From assembly GCA_003117195.1 (NCBI GenBank), contig BDSI01000091.1, positions 223,501 through 287,500 on the forward strand: 64,000 nucleotides of DNA, given 5' to 3'. The notes beneath the pieces are model-generated. The model was not told the DNA's origin. It saw only the letters and a list, made by a program, of their open reading frames with translations, and searched no databases. Below are positions 29,096 to 41,512 of the stretch, piece after piece (positions within the stretch are counted from its first letter, which is position 1; the number at the start of each line of letters is the position of its first letter). Made by a program: the position numbers and the translations under genes. The stretch comes from Eudorina sp. 2006-703-Eu-15 (Eukaryota > Chlorophyta > Chlorophyceae > Chlamydomonadales > Volvocaceae).

Positions 29096-30643
29096 CTAAG
29101 CAACACACCCACCCGGGGCGGTGCCGACGGGGCCGCCAGTCACTGAGGCGCCGGGGCCCGCCGTCGTGGGTCCGACCACTCCCGGCTGGCCGGCGGGGGC
29201 GACGGTGGAGGTCCCGGCGGAGGTGGTGCCGGCGGTGCCGCTGGCGGTGGTGCCGGCGGGGGCGGTGCCGGTGCTGGGGGCTGCCGCCGGCGCCGGCGCG
29301 CGGGCTGCAGCCGGTGCCGCCGCCGGGGCCGGCGCAGGGGCCGCCGCCGGGGCCGGCGCAGGGGCCTTGGCCGGGGCCTTGGCCGGGGCGGGGGCTGGGG
29401 CCGGGGACGGCTTGGTCTCTGCGAGTGTGGTGGTACGGGTGGCGAACCTGCGAGGGGGGGACGGCGGAGGACGCGCGGTCTCGGCAAATCGATGCGATTC
29501 GACGACGATAACGGTAGTGCCGCCAGACGCAGAATTAAATAAACAAACAACACCGCACACGGATTCGATCCGCGATCCAGGATCCGAAATCCACGAGCGA
29601 CACAATTCCAGGATCCACGGGATCGACCGACGTCACACCCGTGTGCAATGGGAGGCAGGTACGTGCATGGAGGGTTCTGCGGGCCGCTGGTGCCGGCTGA
29701 GGTGCCGTGCTGCCATCGCCGGTTCGGATACTGCCCACGAGCCATCGGGGCCCGTTGGACGTCCGGTCGGGACTTAAGGGTCTTTCACCTTTTTATACGG
29801 TATGGTTACAGCCCGGATCGCCCGACAACCAAGCTCCAACAGCTCCAATAAGCTATTTTTACGGTACAACCTACCTATCGAATGCGGGTACGGATGTGTA
29901 CCGTAAACGCCGCTCAGGTATTGAGAAACCTGAAAGGTCTGAACAACTACTGCACGGCAAGACCCACGGGTCGGTCGTACATCGCTGCGTGCCCCGCCTG
30001 CCGCAACCCGGCCCCCGACCGCACCGCAGGACCGCACCGCACCTGCCGTCGTAGTTGACGACACTGGAGCAGGCGACCACGTTGAGCGGGCACAGCGCCG
30101 CGAGGCTGAGGCCCAGGCCGCCGCTCAGCAGGCGCCGCGGCAGGGCCGTCAGCGCGCGGTGCGCCCCCTGGCCGATGTGGACCGCGAAGCGCGCGGCGCC
30201 CTGCCCCAGGCCCAAGCCGGCCTCCTCGCCTGCGGGAGGGGGGTGGCCACACATGGGTCCCACCGACCGAGGGACCATTCATCCATTTATTCATGCATGC
30301 ATCCATCCATTCGTCTCGTTTCCCTCCTTCCTGCTTACAGCCCTCCTCCATCTAATCCCTCCAGGCCTTCACGTGCTCGTAGATGGGACCGTTGGCGGTT
30401 GGACGAACCCCAGCGGTGAACGAAGCTCCCAGATCGCCCCCGCTATGGGCTCACGCTGTGCCGACTGGTGCCCTGAACAACGGAACCCGCCCACCAGCAC
30501 GCAGGTCGACCTGCGGGGGTCAGGTAGGGCCGACCCTCGGCGACGTTTGGGGCCCCCGACCCACCTTCAGGGACGGCGGCCGCGGCCGCCAGCAGCACCA
30601 CCAGCGTCGCAGCGACCCAGCCCAGCCACGGACGGAGCCGCAT
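29096..30643 (-). CDS. Small secreted protein with Pro/Ala-rich C-terminus, 205 aa
   Basis: Three exons: 30643-30565, 30229-30043, 29447-29096 (TAG at 29098-29096); phases 1 then 2 are consistent. ATG at 30643 opens a signal peptide, MRLRPWLGWVAATLVVLLAA followed by AAAVPEG. The middle exon (residues 27-89) is hydrophobic and Gly/Leu-rich, with GLGLGQGAARFAVHIGQGAH and two Cys near its end. The last exon is low complexity: PAPAPAKAPAKAPAPAP-type repeats, then Thr/Ser/Gly-rich sequence, ending GGCVA. Such Pro/Ala repeats resemble hydroxyproline-rich extracellular proteins of volvocine algae, so a wall or matrix role is possible but inferred. A (GT)n tract lies just upstream of the ATG. Family not recognised. 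Confidence 0.68.
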
Positions 30644-30659
30644 GTGTGTTGACCCGGGT

Positions 30660-30661
30660 GC

Positions 30662-30710
<49 letters not shown>
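30660..30710. repeat. (GT)n dinucleotide tract
   Basis: About 25 GT units lie immediately upstream of the start codon (30643) of the Pro/Ala-rich secreted protein, in its 5' UTR or promoter. Confidence 0.9.
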
Positions 30711-30711
<1 letters not shown>

Positions 30712-32390
30712 CGACGAGACACCTGTGTGTGCACGTCCCCGGGAGGTTGGGGGCTGCACTTCACCACCTCGCTGCGTGGCTCCGGCTTGGTTTTGAACTT
30801 TTGACGGCACAGTGTGCACGTGCCTGGAGGGGTGGCTACAGCTCTAGGTGTCCACCGCTTTCGCGACCCAGCCCGTGTTCGTATCCGTGTCCGTGGCCCC
30901 CTGTGTCACCACACGACGGCTCTCCGCGACGATGATGATCAGCGTGATATTGCACCTCAGGTTTTAGGTTTTGGATACCGCGGTCGAGATGTGGTTTGAA
31001 GTGTGATGTGCCCAATAATATATTTCTCTCTTGTTGTGGGATATTCCATCCAGGGCTCTGACATGGACTGACGGACTGGCTGGCTGACAGCTCTCAATAC
31101 CACGACCGGGCGCAACGCTGCGATCGACAGCCTGCATCCAGATCGCTTGCATCCTTTGTGATGCCCCGTCGCGCCCGACTGGCCGCCGCCCAAGGCCCAA
31201 CACGACCGCCACGTGTGCACCAAGTCGTTCCTAGAGGCCCTGAAACGAGCTCCAACTTGAACAGCTCGTACGGGGAGGGCCCCTAGCGGCTTTCCGTTCA
31301 GCTCGCACACAAGCAGGGGGTATGCTAGCCTTTAGGCGCATGTCGACCGCTGCAAAACGGCGTGCGGATGCACGGGAACCGTAAATTGTACGTTACGTTG
31401 ACTTACGCCAAAGGAAACGGTCGTTTTGGGCCCTCACCGTAATTTACAGCCACCGTACGGCCGCTGCACGTTCTGGCTCATCCAAGGCCGCAACACGGTC
31501 ACAGCGATATTTCGACAGCAAATGCAAAATATTAACTGGAAACGAAGCAGCTACGCTACCCACAAATGGAAAAAGCCACCACCTAGCAGCGTATCAGCAA
31601 TGCAGAGCTTGCACCTTGTGTGAGGATGTGGCGCGATTGGTCGTCGGGTGCAGCGAATCAGTCGCCGCAAACCCCCAGCAGGTCTCATAGACAGCAAAAA
31701 GAAAACCCTAGAAAACCCAGTCGCTCGACTACCACAAAGCGTCCGAAACCCTGCCGCTCCTCGAGTCCGTTCTGCTGCGCACGAGGCGGACATAGCCCTC
31801 AGCCCTTCTCCCATCGCGCGTGTGTGCACGGCCGTTTGCAAACGCCGCCACAGCCTCGCCTCCCCGCGCATCCCTGCCCTGCCAGCACCGTGCTCCGCTG
31901 AATGACATGATGTTGAATCCGTCCATCTTATTTGGTGAGGCAGGAAATGTACTCGTGGCGACCCGTGACGGCGCTGCGGGATAGCCGTGTACGCGCCGTC
32001 GTCGTCCACGCTCGTGACTGCCTCGGCAGCACCCATGCCACCACGTCGCATGCATGGCGCGATGGCCACCAATTCAATAGGTTGGTATTGCCCTGGCCAT
32101 CCATCTACTGGTATTCCCGCTGCACTCCTGCTCTCGCCGGAAGCTCCACAATGGCACATTGCACTGTTCAGGTCTCACGCACCAGACGGTCGTGCGACGT
32201 CAATTCGTCAAAACCCTCTTGGCGTGCAGCTTCCACCCCGCGGCCACACATTGCATCCTGCTATCATCAACACGTAACACCGTCAACCGGCAGCCGCCCG
32301 CGCCACAGCAGAATCGGCAAATCTGCACCGCCCGCCGCAAGCAAACGCCCCCCCCTCCTCGCTCGCTGCCCTCGACGTCTGTCCCTCCGC
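30711..32390. other. Intergenic region; probable 3' UTR of the downstream minus-strand gene
   Basis: A 202-codon minus-strand ATG frame (32159-31551) exists, but it has no motif and lies where the 3' UTR of the acidic nuclear protein is expected. The nearest minus-strand TGTAA is at 31443-31447, about 0.95 kb past that gene's stop. Nothing else supported. Confidence 0.45.
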
Positions 32391-34458
32391 TCACTTGCCC
32401 TTCTTCGCCTTCTTCGCCGGCGGCGAGGGCCCCTTGGCCTCCGCCTCCTCCTTGGCCTTGCCTTTCGCCTTGGCCTTGCCCTCACCCTCCTCAGCCTTCG
32501 CCTCCTCCTTACCCTTGGTCCCCTTCTTTCCCTTTTTCCCCTCGCCCGCCTCCTCCGCCTTGCCCGCGGCCTTCTTCTCCTCCTTGGCTGGGGACGGGTC
32601 CTTCTTGCCCCCCGGCACAGTCACAACAAACCCGGCCTCGTACAGGATCTGGGCCAGCCGCAGGCGCTCCTCGTCGTTGTCCCCGGGCACCTTGAGCTTC
32701 TTGATGGAGAGGGGCTTGTCCGAGGTCGAGGAGAGCACCTCCGCCAGGACAGGCGCGTAGACGGCGGGGAAGATGGGGCCCTGCGGGGAACGGAGCGGAG
32801 CGGGTGCCGCAGGCCCGGCCGGTCGTGTCATTATCAGGTTGCGTCCGTCCCGCGGGTGACTTTGGGGAAGCTCAGGGTATGCGGCAGGAGGGCGGCAACC
32901 CCAACCTGAGGAAGGATGGGTGGGGTCCTCGTGCCGTGGCTAAAATGAGCGCACCGCCGCAACGCAGTGGGGGCCCAGCTACATGCGCGTGAGACAGGCC
33001 TCTCCCCGAAGCATGCATATGACGAGATGCAATACGCAACGACCAATGGCAGGCGCTCTATCCATTGACGGTAGGTACTTCATAACGGCGCAGGAACCTA
33101 TCGCATGCGTACTGTCGTGCTTCCCCATGAAGCCATGTTGCTCCCCAGCCCGGCCCCCCTGGACCCCTGACTGCCCGTCGTCGGCTGCCGAAAAACGCCT
33201 GCCCGCAACAGAGAATAAAGATTTTCGCCCCCCAACAAGTGGCTCCTGTCATCGCCGTGCGTCCCCGCGACGGATGCCGTCGGACACCCCGCGGTGAAAC
33301 CCACAATGAGCTTCTCCTCCTCGCCGCCATCCTCGTCGTCGTCCCCGTCGTCATCGCTGTCGCCGCCTTCCAGCTCGTCCACATCCATCTCCACAATCTC
33401 CGCCTCGTCGCCCTCCTCCTCCTTCTCCTCCTCCTCCTTTTCCTCCTCCTTGGCCTTCTTGCCGCCCTTCTTGCCGGCGCCCTTCTTCTCCTCCTCCTCC
33501 TTCTCCTCAGCCTTGGCTTCCTCCTTCTTCTCTCCCTTCTTCCCGGCCGACTTCTTCTTGCCGCCCTCCTCCTTCTCGTCCTCGACCACCGCCTCCTCCT
33601 CCTCCTCCTCCTCGATCTCCTCGTCCTCATCGTCCTCGTCGCTGTCGTGCCCCATGTGGTGGCCGCAGCCCGGCCCGTGTACGTGCTCGTCCTCCTCATC
33701 GTCATCCTCCTCGCCGATCGAGATCATGTGGTGGTATCTGCTGTTGCCCAGGCAGGTCACCAGCTTGACCATGGGGCCCTGCGTACGTACAATTGTCGTA
33801 CATCCGTACGTCAAGTACGGGTGTAGGGATGGGGAGCAAGGATGGACGAGCTGACGAGGAAATTACAACGGAGCAGTTGCCGCGGGCTGTGGACTAATAA
33901 TCGCCGGCCAGCCAGAGTGGACTCAAATCACTGACCGGTTCGCGTGCGGGGCCGTCAGTGGGCTGTCAGTGCCAGTGGGCTGTCAGCGGCTGGACGGATC
34001 ATGCAGCGGTGCCAACAATCGCGCACAAGGGGGCGGGAGCATCGGGGACAACGGCCCACGCAGTTTTACGATGGAAGTTGTTCAAGGGCCAGCGCGATGC
34101 CTGAATGCCGGCATCAAGCCATGTTGCTGATCGTTCCTTCAACGAAGCTCAGCGGCATTCGCAAGTTTGGCTTTGACCGTCAGCACGCCGCCATCACCAC
34201 CGCAGTAATGACCATTTTTCCACGCAGTCGCACTCGAATGCCGAATCCCGCCCCGCGCACCTTGGCTTCCTCCTCGTCCTCCTCCTCCTCGTCCTCCTCC
34301 TTCTCCTCGTCCTCCTCCTCATCGTCCTCCTCGTCATCGTCCTCATCATCCGACTCCCACAGCACCAGTCGGAAGAGGTTCTTGCCGCGGCAGGCAATCG
34401 AGTCCTCCAGGGTGGGCTCCTCGCCCTGATCCGGCAGCTGGCAGGGGTGCGGCGGCAT
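32391..34458 (-). CDS. Acidic/Lys-rich protein, probably nuclear, 353 aa (start tentative)
   Basis: Three exons: 34458-34261, 33778-33305, 32780-32391 (TGA), every junction phase 0. Exon 1 has NLFRLVLWESDDEDDDEE and then a long Asp/Glu run. Exon 2 begins GPMVKLVTCLGNSRYHHMIS, then an acidic stretch with HVHGPGCGHHMGH, then Lys/Glu blocks, ending EEEKLI. Exon 3 begins GPIFPAVYAPVLAEVL, has a folded-looking segment to about VVTVPGG, and ends in a Lys/Ala/Glu tail with PAKKAKKGK, a likely nuclear localisation signal. Alternating short beta-like segments and acidic tracts recall nucleoplasmin-type histone chaperones, but I cannot show homology. The ATG at 34458 is the only in-frame one; an upstream exon is possible. 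The gene is downstream of, and on the same strand as, the ribosomal oxygenase, 480 bp apart. Confidence 0.68.
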
Positions 34459-34939
34459 GCGGCTGCGGGGGCGCGGGGCAGCAAAGCAGAGAGGTCAGGT
34501 CGGGGGGGGGGGCGGGGCGCCGCGCATGGGTCAGTCGCAACACGCGGCATGGCGCCGAGGCTGACAGGAAATTGGGGAGGAGGCGGTGGTGGTCGAGGCG
34601 GAGGAGGGTGGAAACATCGAAACAACCCTAGATTAATAGACTAGTACCTACAAAGCTGAGCGGCGAGGAGCAATATTCATAAAGCGGGAGAACAGTATGG
34701 TGCTCAATGATGAAGGCATTAATGCACTAACGCAACCCAAACGAAAGGCCGGCATGGTAAGCAATATCTAGTGGCAGCTTTCGGCAAAACGACAAGTTCG
34801 GTGCCGTTGGGTAAATGCAAAAGCCCAAGCCGACAGAAGGATCATTTACAATACCCCCTCCACCTCGTTTCTGGGTCCGTTTCTGGGTCTGTTTTTTGCT
34901 CCTCAGCCCCCTATCCACCTCCACCTCCCAGCTCCCTCC
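34459..34939. other. Spacer between ribosomal oxygenase and acidic protein genes
   Basis: Holds the 3' UTR of the oxygenase gene and the promoter or 5' UTR of the acidic protein gene, both on the minus strand. No separate gene seen. Confidence 0.5.
34846..34850 (-). terminator. Putative polyadenylation signal TGTAA (minus strand)
   Basis: TTACA on the plus strand, 90 nt past the ribosomal oxygenase stop codon; distance and motif fit a volvocine poly(A) signal. Confidence 0.65.
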
Positions 34940-37900
34940 TCACTTGGCCAGGAAGTCCACCGACAGCTCGTCCACAGCGGGCGCCAGCAGCTGCACCGGC
35001 CGCGCCTCCAGTTGGTCAGCCAGGGCCCGCAGCCCGGCCGCCAGGCAGGCCGCATCCGGGCGACTCGCGGCGGCCAGGGCCGTCGCATCCGCCGTCTGCA
35101 GATCCGCCTGCGGTGCGGTGCGGTTACACGCGATGCGGTGCGGTGCGGTGGGGTTTTTAGGGGGCGGGGATGCGGTGCGGTGGCGCGGGGTGGGCCACTG
35201 TAGGACATTGGTAGACATTTTTTACGCTGCGGTGTGGTTCGGTGCGGTGTGGTGCGATGTGGTGGGGTTAGAAAAGAAGGAACAAACCCAGACCGGACCC
35301 AGGTGGGATGCCCGGTAGGACGCATGGGATGGTGCGGTGCAACTGCACGTGTGGTACAGTCATGTGGTCTTTACACGTGCCGATGTGCGTAGCCGCGGCC
35401 CCACATACGAGTGGCGAGACGGGACAAGTTGGTGCGGCACTTCGGGGGACGGCAATGGATAGCGTGGGGCGCCGTGCGGTGCTTGCCTTCCTGCGGTAGT
35501 TGAAACATCCCGTATTTGTCGCCGGGCTGATTGTGTCTGGGCTGCTTTTGAACGCCGCGCAAGAACCCCTGAGTCACATGACCCTACCCGAACAGCGGAG
35601 TCCTGGCGCAGGGCACGATAGCTCGGGCACAGCTGACTCAGAATAGTCAAGCGAAACCCGGCGCAATCAGGATGGGGCACATCCTCGGCGGAAACCCTAC
35701 CTCGGCGAAATGCCAACAAGTTTGACTGGCCCCTGCGACGAGGATGAGCACCCACCTGCAGTCCGTGCTTGAAGAGGAAGCCCAGCGGCAGCCCTTTTCG
35801 CAGCGCCAGGGGCAGCGCATTGTCTTCGGAGCCGTCCGACTGTGCGGCGGTCTGGCAAAATGTTTGTGGGGGAGCGGGGGAGAGGCACATCGACGTGTCG
35901 GGGCCGGGTTGGGGCCGGTGCCGGCGAAGTGGACATGGCGGGTTTGCTAATATATAATAATATATAAATATAATATATAATATATATTATATATGAATAT
36001 TGTAAATATTATATATATACACATATATATATATAAATTAAGACCCCAGCTTCCCACCCGTCAGCTCACCTCCAGGAGCTTGGCCGCCAGAGAGCCCCAC
36101 GTCCACTTCTGGTAGGTGGAGATGGTCAGATGGCAGGAGCCCTCCTCCTGGAGATATGTGATTCGGCGCGCAGGACGGGGGGATGGCACCAGTGAGACAA
36201 AGCTCAGCCCGCCGGCTTTCATCAGAGCCAAGCTCAGCACCGGGTCACCCCCCGACAGCGACACCGACATCGGCACCGACACGCGACATCGACATCGGCA
36301 TTGTCACCGTCCAGACAGCTCCAGCAAGCGGGATGCTGTCCGCCAGGCGCGCCGATGGTTTGGGCATGGACAGCCATCCATGGCCTGGATGAGTGTCCTC
36401 CGGAATTTGGTCGGACAACTGAATGGCTCGGCGCCCTACTTATCGCGCGTGAACGGGTAGCCAGGACCCTAGCCATGCGGGCCAGGGTGGCTATCTTATT
36501 TTTGGGAGTATCTACGGCCAGAGATACACCTGGCTTAGGAACGCTGAAAGTATCTGTCTATGGAGAGATATACCCGGCTGGAAACGGCTCCAAGTATCTG
36601 CAGAGATTTGTACACCCGGGTACACTTAGGGGTGTGACCACCTACTATGGACCTAGTAGCAGTAAGTAACCTCTGTTCCAGGCCTCACCCGGTGGGATTT
36701 GACCCTGAGCGGGAGATTCGGATTGTCTATCTGTCCGCCCGAGTACCTGTCAATGGAGAGAAGTCATGCCCCCGCTTGGGCATCGAAGGATCTTATTCGT
36801 ACTTTTTGCAAGGAGGAAAAGTATCTAACAATTTCCACAATTTTCGGCCGAATACTATATTTTTATATCCACCCTGATGCGCCCCCCCCCCACAAACAGT
36901 CCTGCCAATATCCAGTATACCCCACCCACCTGCGCCTCCGCCTGGTGCACCGTGCCCCGGGGCACATACAGCACATCGCCCGGCTTCATCGTCACCTCCA
37001 GGATGGGCTCACCCAGGTCCTCCTGCGGGGCACACATCGGGGCAGAGCGGGAAAGCGGCGCGGGGTCAATGTTAAACTGGATCCGATCCGCTTCATTACT
37101 GCCCGAAGGAAAGCTCCCAGAAAGAGCGAGAGAGCCGGGATGTCCCTTCCCTCCCTAGATCCCTCCCAATGTGGATCCCTCTAAAAATGCAGATCTCTCC
37201 TCTGGGTGGGCTCCGAAGGGTTCCCCACGTGAAACGGCCGTCCAGTCCCACAGGGGGGGATAGTCTTGGCCAGAAACGCGGTACAGTTTCGTAACCAGTT
37301 ACGGTTCGAAGCGCCGCCACCGACAGATGGCCCAATTCGCCCCAGCAGCCAGCCGCGGCCAGATGGGGCACCAGGGGCAAGCAGCACAGCACCCGCTGAG
37401 CCGCGCCCCGGACACCTCAGCCGGCCGGCAGCCGCACCGCGCGCAGCAGCCGCGGACGGGGCCTCGCCTCCGAGGTGCGGCCCCGTTGCACCCTGACCCA
37501 CCAATGGCACTTTGATCTTGTGGTCCTGCGTCCCTCGACCCGTGACCCCAACAGGCCCTCCCTGCGGATTCCCCCGGGTCACAACACGATACGCCTCCAT
37601 CCCAGCCAATAAATTCCAGTTCAATGTGCTACCTGGGGCAGGTCGCCAGAGCACTTGCTGGGCAGCTCAAAGCCGTTGACGGGCTTGTACAGCCGCCACT
37701 TCTTCGTGCCTGAACGAACAGGCAACCAAACGGGCGCGGGGGCAGCGTCGCCTCGAGGAATGGCTGGGCTGCATATGACCAAAGCTGGTCCTTGACGAGA
37801 TTTGCCCCTCATTGAATTTTATCTTGACACCAATGCCGCAAAAGCGCGGCAGCGCAAACATCCGATCACCCGACGACGAACATTCCACTGCGCTAGGGTT

Positions 37901-40015
37901 AACGAACATCGCCCTCCACCTGTCTGCGCCGCACCGCTCTCCATCTGTCCGGCGCGCTCCCCCTGGCGCACCCGGTACTTCCGCCCTTCCACCAACCGAT
38001 CCCCGCAGATTACCCCCAGTCTGCTGGTCCAACCCATGGTTCCTCAACCCCACACACATACATATGGGTCTCGCGGCTCCATTCTCCTATGCATACGTAA
38101 CCACGTCAACACACACGCACCTGGGTTCGCTCGGGCGGGTTCCTTCTCTAAACACACACGCACCTGGGTTCGGTCTGAACACACACACACACACACCTTG
38201 CGTCTGGCACACGAACAGCTCCACGTCGTCGTGGTGGGGCGCCAGTCCCTGCCCGCCCTTCGGGGTGATATAGGCGTTGCAGCCCACCAGGCAGCCCGCC
38301 TGCGCCTCCAGCGCCGCCACCAGCCGCCACAGCCCGTTGATGTAGCGCTGCGGCTGGTGCACTTGCAGCGTGGCGCCGGCCGACTCGTACAGCGCCTTGA
38401 GCGTATCGCTGTCGGCGACCTGTTGGGGCGGCGGTGGGCGATGCGGTGAGATGGCAGCCAGGGAGCACAGCGTTTCAAGGGTGGAAACGCAGACAACACA
38501 TGGTTCATGACCCGGCCCTTAGCTTGGGCTTGGGTGGTGGAAAGTGTAGTGAAGGTCGGCGAAGGGCTCCGAGACGGCTCCGAGAAGGACATACAAGCAT
38601 CAGGAGCAAACATGTCTCGAGTAGCATGAGCGAAACATTCACTTCCAGCAACCCCTTCAACTGCCAAGGAATGTACTAAGGGATGACCGAAGCGAATGAC
38701 CCATGCTTGTACCAGCGTGGCAGACAGACAGAGGGGAAGAGTGGGGAGGGGGCAGAGAAGGGCGGAGAGCGGCGCACAAGGTGGGGTCCGGTCTGCACGG
38801 CCCCCCAATCCACCGGCACCAAGCAGCATGAGCTAGCATCAGCCTCGTGCCAATCAGTCTGATCCGTCCGTTCGTCCGCAGGCCCGCTTCTGAGCAATGT
38901 GATATGGAGTCAGTAACGACACCGTACTCACGTCCGCATCAATGGTCTGCCGCTCGCCGTCCGTGTACCTGACCGCCACCACGTCCCGCCCAAACATCAG
39001 CGGCCCAATAGCCTCGATCATACTGTCATCGATATCTGCAAGCATATGACCAACAGTGGCCCCGGTGCAGCGCTGTCAATGCACCAATTACACGGGACAT
39101 GAGGGCAACCAAGACGCAGCACGGCCGCGGGGGTCTGAAGTGGGTCCGGGGAGGCCAGTTCGGCAGCCGCAATGATCCACTCCTGAAACTCTTCTAGGCG
39201 TTGCGACGACGTCCCGGCAAAGGCTATTTACTGCAGCCCGGCGCGCCACCCGGAAGATATCGGCGAGACTGCCCGGTGAACTCGTTAGGAAAGCCGAGCA
39301 AGGCATGAGCCCTTCCGGCGCTCTCACCATCATCCAGGGTCAGCGCGTCTCCCTTGGGACCCGGGTCCTGGTCCAGGAGCAGCAATGCTCCAGCTTCCAG
39401 GCCGTCGGCAAGTTTGACCAGCGCGTCAAAGTTGAAGATTCCATCGAAATACTTCTTCCGCTGAGCATCAGCGGGAATATGAAGAGGCTTACGCTCCCAG
39501 ACGTCCGACGTGAAGGTCGAGAAATCCTAGACAAGGACCGGAAGGTAAAGCGCGCGCATTTGGCGGGAAGGTCACATAAACGGAACAGAGCGTGAACGGC
39601 CACTGTGTTTGCTTTGTTTGTTCGGAAACGTTGCGTGTTAAGCCCAAACAGTGAAGAAGTGCAAGTCTAGGTATGAAATGCTGTCAGATCTGCGACAAGT
39701 CTACGCCAAAAGGAAACCGTGCGCTTTTTCCAAACAGAAAACTCATATATGTCGAGACTATCGACGCACAAAATTTAAAACAATACCGTGCAAGTGATTC
39801 GAAAAGCCCTCCTCAAGCATCACCGAATGGTGTCGGAACGGCGGCGTTTCAACTGTCCTTACCGTAGGCGCTATCAAGAATTGGAGAGGATTGGTGTCAA
39901 TCGGGCCAGGGGCATACGGGTCCGTCTCTTCCTGCTCCTTCTCCTCCTTGACATCCGCCGCCTCCGGCTCCTTGGCGGGCGCCGCGTCCCCACTTGAGTG
40001 CTTACGCTTCGTCAT
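34940..40015 (-). CDS. NO66: JmjC-domain ribosomal oxygenase (NO66/MINA53 type), 396 aa
   Basis: Fe(II)- and 2-oxoglutarate-dependent oxygenase; family members hydroxylate a histidine of a ribosomal protein, and histone demethylation has been reported for animal NO66. Nine exons: 40015-39863, 39526-39328, 39035-38932, 38419-38197, 37709-37633, 37022-36930, 36147-36070, 35851-35756, 35107-34940 (TGA); phases all consistent. Visible family blocks: [10 protein letters not shown] near residue 60; [20 protein letters not shown] with the HxD metal ligands (about H214, D216); [22 protein letters not shown] with the third ligand (about H278); [13 protein letters not shown]; and the C-terminal winged-helix region ending [10 protein letters not shown]. 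The N-terminal 40 residues are Lys/Glu-rich ([10 protein letters not shown]), suggesting nuclear or nucleolar location. It is shorter than animal NO66, mainly in the N-terminal extension. NO66 versus MINA53 is not resolved. Confidence 0.92.
35945..36040. repeat. AT-dinucleotide-rich tract in intron
   Basis: About 95 bp of TATATA/ATAATATA sequence in the ribosomal oxygenase intron between exons 36147-36070 and 35851-35756; strongly different from the GC-rich surroundings. Confidence 0.85.
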
Positions 40016-41459
40016 GTTAAATGCGAAAGTGTGTTGCGGACGGTGAGTTACACAGTTACCCGAAAAGCAGTGCCGATGGCGGGTGCTCGGTTTTCCGGTG
40101 ATGTTTCTGGAGCGGGTTCCGGAGCAACCGCCCTTCAAATGAGTTGGTCCATGCATAATAAAAAGCCCAAGCAAAAATCAATACACCCCCTATACATCAG
40201 AGCTCTCAGCTGCCCCTAAAATTCCCACAAACATAACTTCATTACAACAGCCCGCAACGTTCAACCAAGCTTTGCCGCCTTTTGCCGCTGAAACCCCGAA
40301 GCCAAAGCCCAGGACTTCCCATGCCAGGGAAGTTGCTGAAATTCCTAAACCTCCAGACGATCATGCCCCCACACCACACATCTAGGCGCTCACGCACATT
40401 TGGTGGGTGCGCTTCCACCTCACCGCCACGTCCCGACGTTGCGCCGCGCGGCGTGCCGTACAATATTCATAACACGTCAGGCGGGCAAACCGTCTCTCAC
40501 TCGTTTCTAACCAGACGCGCATTCGTCCATACCCCTAAACACGGGCAACACGATCTATCCACACAGACATTCCGAACCGAACGGACATTCCGAACCGAAC
40601 TTTAAAGGAGCTGGGAGTATGCACCGGGCGAGTTGCTTGCCGGTTCGGACCCCAGAACACACCACCCTCGCTCGCAGCCTTTGCGCGCTCTTCCTTCGCG
40701 CCCTCTTCCTTTGCGCTCTCTGCCTCTGCGCCTGGAGCCCTGAACGTCGTGGGGCTCGCGGATGCCCACACACCCCTCCGCTGCTTCCTCGCCCCGCCAC
40801 GAGGCCCCCGAAAAAGGAGTGGTGTGTGGCCCTCCCCGGCCCTTCCCGCGCAGCCCTAGGCCCCATCGCCCCCATTTAGCATTTCCATCCACCAGCCCAG
40901 ACGGGCCCCACACCGGAGGGGAGGAGGCCATCCACCCGCCCTCGACCCATCCCCCCAGGCTGCAGCCCCCCTGCGCCCCCAACCAACCTGCAGAGCAGAG
41001 GCCGCCCGCAGATCCACAGCCTAGCGCCCGTTACCGCCCAACCGAAGACCTTTCGGTAGGGATCCGGTTCCGTGTACGATGACATCGATCTTAACAAGTC
41101 CCATGGATCTCTGCCCCCGCCGCCATTCACTAGACCGGTAGGTTGGCGGTTGGGCCCTTTTGACGCCTCGCCGCCAGCAGTGAGCAGCGCTTAGCTCCCC
41201 CGCCCTCTGGGGACCTCCGCTGCTGCTGCTTCTGCTACTGGGACATCTCCGCCACCCCTCGATTGCATCGCTGTCCTCACTCGTCCGTCAACATCGGTTC
41301 ACATCTGGGTTTTCTTTCTCTCTCTACATACTCCACAGCGACGCATCTGCTCTACTTCGGTTGGCGTGTGGGCCTTTCAAAAGGACACCCGGCATGGCAT
41401 GGCCGCCTCCGCACGCGAGGCCGCAGCACATGTCTGCAGTACCTCAACTCCCCCAAAAC
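40016..41459. other. Intergenic region; promoter of oxygenase and 3' UTR of the next gene
   Basis: Contains a possible minus-strand TGTAA at 40242-40246 for the gene ending at 41460. Minus-strand frames near 40.6-40.9 kb are Lys/Glu/Ala-rich but derive from a pyrimidine-rich repeat (CTTTGCGC/CTCTTCCTT). No gene supported. Confidence 0.45.
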
Positions 41460-41472
41460 CTACCAGCCGGGC

Positions 41473-41512
<40 letters not shown>

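Noticed and set aside
31690..31720. AAAACCCTAG repeats resembling volvocine telomere sequence
   Set aside because: Only two imperfect units; not a telomeric or interstitial telomere array.
31551..32159. 202-codon minus-strand ATG frame
   Set aside because: Falls in the expected 3' UTR of the acidic protein gene, no motif or splice support, weak codon bias.
31932..32909. 325-codon plus-strand frame
   Set aside because: Antisense to the Lys/Ala-rich last exon of the acidic protein gene; Leu/Arg-rich translation is a shadow.
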